From contig JACRCS010000239.1 of assembly GCA_016218905.1 (NCBI GenBank), positions 1 through 5,548 on the forward strand: a stretch of DNA of 5,548 nucleotides, given 5' to 3'. Source of the stretch: Deltaproteobacteria bacterium. GTDB lineage: Bacteria; Desulfobacterota_C; Deferrisomatia; Deferrisomatales; JACRMM01. This document shows, in pieces, positions 1 through 5,548 of the stretch (position 1 is the first letter of the stretch; each line of letters opens with the position of its first letter). The notes under the pieces were generated by a model. That model made no database searches. It was not told where the DNA came from and saw nothing but the letters and a program-made list of their open reading frames with translations. Made by a program: the position numbers and the translations under genes.

Positions 1-1227
1 GACCTGGAGGGAGAGAGCCGAAATCCGCTGCTCGAAGGCATCGAGGAGCTCTTCGCCGCGCTCTGCACCGGCGCGCCGCAGGAGCTCGTACGGGAGGTCC
101 GTCTCGTGGACGCCACCTACGAGCAGCACATCTCGTACGTTCCCGCATCCGGTCTCCTCCGCATGCACGTTCGGGACATCACGAAACGCAAACGAGCCGA
201 GGCGGCACTCGCGACGCGGGTGCGCGAGCAAGCGGCCGTCGCCGAGCTCGGAAACCTGGCTTTGGCAGGACTCTCGTTGCCGGACGTGTTCGACAGAGCC
301 GCGGGGCTCATCGCCAAGACCATGGGGGTGGCGCTCTGCGCGATCCTGGAGTCGCGGCCGGGGACGGACACTCTCCTGCTGCGGGCGGGGGTCGGTTGGG
401 ACCCGAGCCTCTACGGCGATGCGCTCGTGGAGGCCGGCACCGGCACGTGGGCGGGGTTCACGCTGGCGTCCGAGGAGCCGGTCACATTCGGGGACCTCCG
501 AGACGAGCGGCGCTTCTCGATTCCGGCTCTTCTCGCAGGGCGCGGGGTGGTGAGGGGTTTGAGTCTCGCGTTCGGCTCCGGTGGAACCTCGCTGGGGGTG
601 GTGGGGGTCTTCGAGACGAGCCGGTGCGAGCCCGGAACGGAGGACGGGCACTTCCTTCGGGCCATGGCCAACGTGCTCGCTGCCGCGGCGCAGCGGCATC
701 GCGCCGAGGCCGAGATCCATCTCCTGGCCACCACAGACAGCCTGACCGGTGTGACGAATCGCTGGGAGTTCAGCAGGATTCTCCGGACGGAGATCGACAG
801 GGCGGCGAGATACGGGGTCGCGCTCTCGGTGATCATGTGCGATCTCGATCACTTCAAGAGCGTGAACGACACCTTTGGGCACGCTGTGGGAGACGACGTG
901 CTGGTGGCGATCACGGAGCTGGCGAGGAGGAGCCTCAGATCCGTCGACGTCGTCTCGAGGTGGGGTGGGGAGGAGTTCATGATCCTCCTGCCGTCCAGCG
1001 ATCTCGCGGCCGCCCGGGTCGTGGCCGAGAAGCTTCGGCTCTCGATCGCGGCTCATCGGTTCGACCGGGTCGGCCATCTGACCGCGAGCTTCGGCGTGAG
1101 CTCTTACCGGACAGGAGACGACTTGAACGCTCTCGCCAAGAGAGTGGACGACGCACTCTACAGGGCGAAAGAGCGCGGGAGGGACTGCGTCCAGAGCCAT
1201 CTCGACATCCTGGCCGACAGCATCTGA
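1..1227 (+). CDS. PAS-GAF-GGDEF diguanylate cyclase, 5' end outside window
   Basis: Probable diguanylate cyclase making c-di-GMP from two GTP, under the control of sensory domains. The frame is open from base 1, and the in-frame GTG at 106 lies inside a PAS domain, so the true start is off the left edge. Counting residues from the window start, 1-65 are the C-terminal half of a PAS domain ending in the usual RDITKRKRAE linker. About 80-235 form a GAF domain, and 242-400 the GGDEF domain. The DSLTGVTNR entry motif, the metal-binding DLDHFK (D281, D283), and the active-site GGEEF (322-326, bases 964-978) are all present. RSVD (bases 937-948) lies exactly five residues before GGEEF, which is the spacing of the RxxD inhibitory I-site, so product feedback is expected. 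No membrane segment is visible in this part. Catalytic activity is inferred from the intact motifs. The PAS and GAF ligands are unknown. The sensor/kinase pair follows 101 bp downstream on the same strand. Confidence 0.93.
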   Translation, partial: DLEGESRNPLLEGIEELFAALCTGAPQELVREVRLVDATYEQHISYVPASGLLRMHVRDITKRKRAEAALATRVREQAAVAELGNLALAGLSLPDVFDRAAGLIAKTMGVALCAILESRPGTDTLLLRAGVGWDPSLYGDALVEAGTGTWAGFTLASEEPVTFGDLRDERRFSIPALLAGRGVVRGLSLAFGSGGTSLGVVGVFETSRCEPGTEDGHFLRAMANVLAAAAQRHRAEAEIHLLATTDSLTGVTNRWEFSRILRTEIDRAARYGVALSVIMCDLDHFKSVNDTFGHAVGDDVLVAITELARRSLRSVDVVSRWGGEEFMILLPSSDLAAARVVAEKLRLSIAAHRFDRVGHLTASFGVSSYRTGDDLNALAKRVDDALYRAKERGRDCVQSHLDILADSI

Positions 1228-1317
1228 CGCCGTCAGGGACGGCGGAGGCGGGAGGAGCGACGCCGGACTTCGGGGCGGCACGAACGGTGACGAGGGAGAA
1301 CCAATGGAGAACAGGAG

Positions 1318-1323
1318 AGGAGG
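1318..1323 (+). promoter_or_regulatory. Strong Shine-Dalgarno that fixes a TTG start at 1329
   Basis: AGGAGG lies within a purine run at 1313-1324, five bases before TTG at 1329. The other early in-frame candidate, GTG at 1287, has no comparable purine-rich site in front of it. The next in-frame ATG (1395) would cut off the conserved-looking N-terminal segment (YDLTNFTTREM). The match and spacing are read directly; use of TTG is inferred. Confidence 0.72.
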
Positions 1324-1328
1324 GCACG

Positions 1329-2120
1329 TTGGGATCAGCCGCGAGTCATGAGCCGTCGCGGACCTATGACCTGACGAACTTCACGACTCGTGAGATGACC
1401 GAATGTGGAAGAGCCCTGCGGACGATGGGCAGAGGGGCCGGGAGCATGGAAGAGGCGGCGAACCGCATCGTCTCCCATTTGCACGCGAGCCTGATCGACG
1501 GACGTACAGGGACGAGGGCCTGTTCCCTGGTCCGGTTCTTCAAGACCCATCCCTTGGAGAGGCTCGACGAGGATCTCCAGGGCTTCGCCCGGGCGATGTG
1601 TACGGACAGCCGGGTCTTCCCCGAGATGAAGTGCCTGGTCCTCCTGGCATCCGCCGGAGAGCTGTCCGAATGGAGCTCGAGAAGGAGCTCGACCGGGCAC
1701 AAGGCCATTCCGCTTCCGAGCGAGGAGGCGGTCCATCAGATACCGATGATCCGCAACCTCATCAAGCAGCTGGGGATGAGCGTGAGCTCCGTGGTCAAGC
1801 CAGACCCTGAGATCATCCTGGACCCGGAGCAGAAGACCTTCAACGTCTTCGTCATTCCTGAAGCGCTTGGCAGCCCCCACATCCCGGCCCAGCAGGACTT
1901 CATCATTCCCCACGGGATCAAGTCCGTTCTGGGATTCGGAGGAGGATTTCCGTCGGGAGAGCTCTTCGCCGTCATCATGTTCTCGAAGGTACCGATCTCA
2001 GAGGATCTGGCGGCCCTGTTCCGGCCGCTGGCTCTCAACGTGATGATTGCGGTGTTGCCGTTGACCGCCACAGTATTCGCCGAGCCCGGATCGAGTCCAC
2101 CGGCATCGACGTCGAAATGA
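1329..2120 (+). CDS. GAF-like cytosolic sensor protein, uncharacterised, paired with histidine kinase
   Basis: From the TTG start the protein has 263 residues, with no signal peptide or membrane helix. Visible blocks: a YDLTNFTTREMTECGRAL segment (13-30), a helical SMEEAANRIVSHLHASL stretch (39-55), a RACSLVRFFKTHP strand region (63-75), a MKCLVLLASAG block (100-110), IPLPSEEAVHQIPMI (127-141), and a C-terminal half with NVFVIPEALGSPHIPAQQDF (172-191), GIKSVLGFGGGFPSGELFAV (196-215) and FSKVPISEDLAALFRPLALN (218-237). The strand-helix order and FPSGELFAVIMFSK resemble a GAF fold. From memory, similar proteins or domains sit next to or fused to PAS histidine kinases in many environmental bacteria, but I know of no assigned ligand. 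It carries four cysteines (C26, C65, C91, C102), which could be redox- or metal-relevant; that is speculative. The stop overlaps the kinase start as ATGA, implying translational coupling and roughly equal amounts. The open frame continues far upstream (to 396), but that part overlaps the GGDEF gene and is arginine-rich shadow sequence. Confidence 0.83.
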   Translation: MGSAASHEPSRTYDLTNFTTREMTECGRALRTMGRGAGSMEEAANRIVSHLHASLIDGRTGTRACSLVRFFKTHPLERLDEDLQGFARAMCTDSRVFPEMKCLVLLASAGELSEWSSRRSSTGHKAIPLPSEEAVHQIPMIRNLIKQLGMSVSSVVKPDPEIILDPEQKTFNVFVIPEALGSPHIPAQQDFIIPHGIKSVLGFGGGFPSGELFAVIMFSKVPISEDLAALFRPLALNVMIAVLPLTATVFAEPGSSPPASTSK

Positions 2121-3445
2121 GCGCGGGCCCTTCGATGGAGGAGATTCAATCTCTCAGGGCACAGGTCGCGGCGCTGGATCAGCTTCTCGAGGTGTTCGAG
2201 AATGCCGTCCTCGAGCAGTCGGACAAGCTCTACGCGGAGATCGCCGAGCGCACGCGGGCTGAAGCGCGGCTCGGTGAATCCGAGGAGAAGTTCAGGGCGA
2301 TCTTCGACAAGGCGAGCGACGGCATCCTCCTCGCGGACGCAGAGAGCAAGCAGTTCCTGATGGGGAACGAGGCGATCAGCAGGATGCTGGGCTACGACCA
2401 GGATGAGCTCCGGCAGCTCCGCGTCCGCGACATCCATCCCCAGGAGGAGCTGCCGTCGACCCTGGAAGCCTTCGGGAGGATGGCGACAGGAGAGATCGAT
2501 CGCACGGCGGATCGCTCCGTACTCCGCAGGGACGGCTCGGTGTTCCTCGCGGATATCCATACCGCGGTGATCATGATCGGGACGCGGATCTACCTGCTCG
2601 GGGCCTTCAGGGACGTGACGGGGCGCAGGCAGACGGAGGACCGAATCCGCGGGTTGAATGAGGAGCTGAAGAGCAAGGTGAAGGAGCTGCTCGAGGCTCA
2701 GGCGGAGCTCGTGCGCAAGGAGAAACTGGCGATCCTCGGCCTGCTCTCGGCGAGCGTAGGACACGAGCTGCGCAATCCCCTCGCAGTGATGAGCAATGCC
2801 GTCTACTTCCTGGAGATGGTATTGCCCGGCGCTGATGAGACCGTCAAGGAGTACCTGGGCATAATAAAGAGCGAGATTGACAGCTCACAACGTGTCATCT
2901 CGGACCTTCTGGACTTCTCCCGAACGAGGACGCCCCGGGCGGACAGGGTTTCGGTGGAGGAGCTCATAGAGCGGAGCCTTCGGAATTGCACCGTGCCCAA
3001 GGGCGTCTCGCTTCGGGTCGAGATATCGGGCCCGCTTCCGGCGCTGACGGTCGATCCGCTCCAGGTCGCGCAGGTGATTCAGAACCTCGTCGTGAACGCG
3101 GTGCAGGCCATGCCAAGCGGAGGCGACCTGAGTGTTCGCGTGCGATGGAGGCGGGACGAAGGTGAGCCCGTCGCGCCCGCGAAGGACGCGAGCGATCCTC
3201 CGTCGGGTGTCGAGATCTCCGTCGCCGACACCGGTGAGGGGATAACCCCCGAGAACATGAGAAGGCTCTTCCAGCCGCTCTTTACGACCAAGTCGCGGGG
3301 CATCGGATTGGGGCTCGTGGTGGTCAAGAACCTGACGGAGGCCAACGGGGGCAGGATCGAGGTGAAGAGCGAGCCGGGAAAAGGGACCACCTTCACGGTG
3401 CTCCTGCCGATCGAAGGCCCAGGGCCGCCCGGACCGAAGAGCTGA
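2117..3445 (+). CDS. Soluble PAS-domain sensor histidine kinase
   Basis: Two-component sensor kinase of 442 residues: it autophosphorylates a histidine from ATP and passes the phosphate to a response regulator. Order: N-terminal coiled coil (about 5-55), PAS domain (about 56-175, ending GAFRDVTGRRQTED), a second coiled-coil linker (about 177-205), dimerisation/phosphoacceptor domain with H-box GHELRNPL (H216, bases 2762-2764), then HATPase_c. The ATPase domain shows the N-box (N323, N327), the G1 box VADTGEGI (D371), the F-box region LFQPLFTTKS and the G2 box GIGLGL (G397, G399), so all catalytic boxes are intact. No transmembrane helix is seen, so the input is cytosolic or comes through a partner. 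The ATG at 2117 overlaps the preceding stop by four bases. No Shine-Dalgarno is obvious there, which fits termination-reinitiation. An alternative ATG lies at 2135. There is no attached receiver domain and no response regulator in the window, so it is an orphan here. Confidence 0.95.
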   Translation: MSAGPSMEEIQSLRAQVAALDQLLEVFENAVLEQSDKLYAEIAERTRAEARLGESEEKFRAIFDKASDGILLADAESKQFLMGNEAISRMLGYDQDELRQLRVRDIHPQEELPSTLEAFGRMATGEIDRTADRSVLRRDGSVFLADIHTAVIMIGTRIYLLGAFRDVTGRRQTEDRIRGLNEELKSKVKELLEAQAELVRKEKLAILGLLSASVGHELRNPLAVMSNAVYFLEMVLPGADETVKEYLGIIKSEIDSSQRVISDLLDFSRTRTPRADRVSVEELIERSLRNCTVPKGVSLRVEISGPLPALTVDPLQVAQVIQNLVVNAVQAMPSGGDLSVRVRWRRDEGEPVAPAKDASDPPSGVEISVADTGEGITPENMRRLFQPLFTTKSRGIGLGLVVVKNLTEANGGRIEVKSEPGKGTTFTVLLPIEGPGPPGPKS

Positions 3446-3497
3446 TTGCCTGGGCGGGGGAGGACGACTGCCGACGGGGACGCCTGAGGCGCCTCGC
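3446..3497. other. Short convergent gap without a clear terminator
   Basis: Only 52 bp separate the kinase stop from the stop of the leftward activator. The gap holds a perfect 10-bp palindrome GAGGCGCCTC (3486-3495) and an overlapping 4-bp stem CGCC-TGA-GGCG (3481-3491). Neither is followed by a T-run on either strand, so a classic intrinsic terminator cannot be called. Rho-dependent ending or read-through into antisense of either gene is possible. Confidence 0.5.
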
Positions 3498-5118
<1,621 letters not shown>

Positions 5119-5120
<2 letters not shown>

Positions 5121-5128
5121 TCCGGAAT
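5119..5128. repeat. 10-bp palindrome over the activator start codon
   Basis: ATTCCGGAAT is a perfect palindrome covering the first two bases of the activator ATG (read on the minus strand) and its immediate upstream bases. The core TCCGGA recurs at 5170-5175, and CCGGAA at 5171-5176 and 5197-5202, in the same intergenic region. It could be an operator for autoregulation, but short GC-rich palindromes are common by chance in such DNA. Confidence 0.3.
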
Positions 5129-5138
5129 CATCTCAAAG

Positions 5139-5158
5139 CGAGAGGCTCTTCCCTCTCG
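5139..5158. promoter_or_regulatory. Inverted repeat, candidate upstream activator site
   Basis: CGAGAGG (5139-5145) and CCTCTCG (5152-5158) form a perfect 7-bp inverted repeat with a 6-bp spacer. The centre lies about 138 bp before the start predicted from the sigma-54 promoter, within the range (roughly -120 to -190) known for XylR/DmpR sites. It does not match the TTGA...TCAA-type XylR/DmpR consensus. The recognition helix of this protein also differs, so site identity is inference. As RNA it could instead be a hairpin in the leader of the activator transcript, ending 18 bases before its ATG. Confidence 0.4.
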
Positions 5159-5260
5159 AATCGAAGGGCTCCGGAAGGGTCGACCGCGGGAGGTGGCCGG
5201 AACCGACTGACGGGGAGAGAGTTACCTGCGCAGCGCGACGCGTCGGTACCCGCCCCCTTC

Positions 5261-5276
5261 TGGCCCGAAGAGTGCA
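5261..5276 (+). promoter_or_regulatory. Sigma-54 (-24/-12) promoter for pirin
   Basis: TGGCCCGAAGAGTGCA matches the consensus TGGCACGNNNNTTGCA at all but two of its defined positions. The invariant GG (5262-5263) and GC (5274-5275) are separated by exactly ten bases. Taking the C at 5275 as -12, transcription would start near 5287, giving a 37-base leader with a good ribosome binding site. The site points away from an adjacent sigma-54 activator gene, which strengthens the call. One mismatch is in the TTGC element (GTGC), so strength may be moderate. Confidence 0.75.
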
Positions 5277-5311
5277 GAGGGGCCGATGGGAGGCGGGAAC
5301 CCGTCGCCCGG

Positions 5312-5316
5312 GGAGG
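5312..5316 (+). promoter_or_regulatory. Ribosome binding site for pirin
   Basis: GGAGG, within GGGGAGG (5310-5316), lies seven bases before ATG 5324 and supports that start. The ATG at 5286 is in another frame. Confidence 0.8.
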
Positions 5317-5323
5317 TCCTCAG

Positions 5324-5548
5324 ATGATCACGATCCGAAAGAGCGACGAGCGCGGGCACTTCGACCACGGCTGGCTCGACACCCGTCACACGTTTTCATT
5401 CGCCGACTACTGGGATCCCGCGCACGTGAACTTCCGGGCGCTCCGGGTCCTCAACGAGGACCGCGTCGTCCCGGCCGCGGGCTTCGGTACGCACGGGCAC
5501 AACGACATGGAGATCGTCTCCTACGTCCTCTCGGGCCGACTCGCGCAC
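5324..5548 (+). CDS. Pirin family protein (cupin), 3' end outside window
   Basis: The first 75 residues of a pirin-family bicupin, cut by the window edge (family members are about 230-290 residues). The start [20 protein letters not shown], then [11 protein letters not shown] and [19 protein letters not shown], are characteristic. H57 and H59 in THGH are the first two metal-binding histidines of the N-terminal cupin; the remaining ligands (a later His and Glu) lie beyond the edge. Some bacterial pirins, such as E. coli YhhW, oxidise quercetin in vitro with dioxygenase activity, while others act as protein-interaction or redox factors, so the reaction here is undecided. The protein is cytosolic: no signal peptide is seen. 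A good ribosome binding site and a sigma-54 promoter precede it, and the divergent neighbour is an aromatic-sensing sigma-54 activator, so induction by an aromatic compound is a reasonable inference. Whether more genes follow in the operon cannot be seen. Confidence 0.93.
   Translation, partial: MITIRKSDERGHFDHGWLDTRHTFSFADYWDPAHVNFRALRVLNEDRVVPAAGFGTHGHNDMEIVSYVLSGRLAH

Larger units (their letters stand above)
5121..5323. other. Divergent intergenic control region
   Basis: The 203-bp space between the activator and pirin carries the inverted repeat at 5139-5158, the 8-bp palindrome GGTCGACC (5178-5185, centre about -105 from the predicted pirin start), CTGCGCAG (5226-5233), CGACGCGTCG (5236-5245), the sigma-54 promoter and the pirin ribosome binding site. 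I see no convincing sigma-70 promoter for the activator on the minus strand and no clear IHF consensus between the repeat and the promoter. Confidence 0.6.

Noticed and set aside
106..108. GTG as the start of the cyclase gene
   Set aside because: The frame is open to base 1, and residues before it continue a PAS domain; no ribosome site precedes it.
1224..1236. Small inverted repeat CTGACG-C-CGTCAG over the cyclase stop as a terminator
   Set aside because: The stem is five to six bases with a tiny loop and no T-run follows.
396..1328. Upstream extension of the GAF-like gene's frame back to 396
   Set aside because: It overlaps the conserved GGDEF domain in another frame, is arginine/glycine-rich, and the strong ribosome site at 1318-1323 points to a start at 1329.
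1672..1692. 9-bp direct repeat GGAGCTCGA with 12-bp period
   Set aside because: It encodes part of a serine/arginine segment inside the sensor gene; two copies in frame are too few to mean more.
1736..2764. 342-codon open frame on the minus strand opposite the sensor and kinase genes
   Set aside because: Composition is typical of an antisense shadow, it shows no recognisable motif, and it crosses two well-supported genes.
5226..5250. Palindromes CTGCGCAG, CGACGCGTCG and GGTACC just before the sigma-54 promoter
   Set aside because: Short self-complementary words are expected often in DNA this rich in GC, and no shared motif links them to each other or to the inverted repeat at 5139.

Overview
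The window comes from a GC-rich bacterium that uses sigma-54. The gene types (PAS/GAF/GGDEF protein, soluble PAS histidine kinase, XylR/DmpR-type sigma-54 activator, pirin) suit an environmental Gram-negative such as a delta-proteobacterial/Myxococcota or Acidobacteriota-like lineage. No marker gene is present, so I cannot name the organism.

Layout. Positions 1-3445 form a rightward signalling cluster. It starts with the 3' part of a PAS-GAF-GGDEF diguanylate cyclase (1-1227), which runs in from the left edge. After a 101-bp gap comes a cytosolic GAF-like sensor protein of no named function (1329-2120), which probably starts at a TTG codon behind a very strong Shine-Dalgarno sequence. Its stop codon overlaps the start of a soluble PAS sensor histidine kinase (2117-3445) by four bases (ATGA). 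No response regulator is encoded in the window, so the output of the kinase is unknown.

Positions 3498-5548 form a second, independent unit. A leftward gene (5120-3498) encodes a complete one-component sigma-54 activator of the XylR/DmpR/MopR class, with an XylR_N/V4R aromatic-sensing domain, an AAA+ domain and a Fis-type HTH. It converges on the kinase gene with a 52-bp gap. A divergent, right-truncated pirin-family gene starts at 5324. The 203-bp intergenic region holds a well-spaced -24/-12 sigma-54 promoter (5261-5276) pointing at pirin, and an inverted repeat (5139-5158) at a distance typical of upstream activator sites.

How the genes may work together. The left block looks like a phospho-relay plus c-di-GMP signalling module, in which a stand-alone GAF-like protein is probably the sensory partner of the kinase. 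The right block reads as a self-contained switch: a ligand, probably aromatic or phenolic, would release the activator, which would drive the pirin gene (and anything downstream of it) from the sigma-54 promoter. That link is inferred from gene orientation, the promoter match and conserved ligand-domain residues. It is the most interesting hypothesis in the window.
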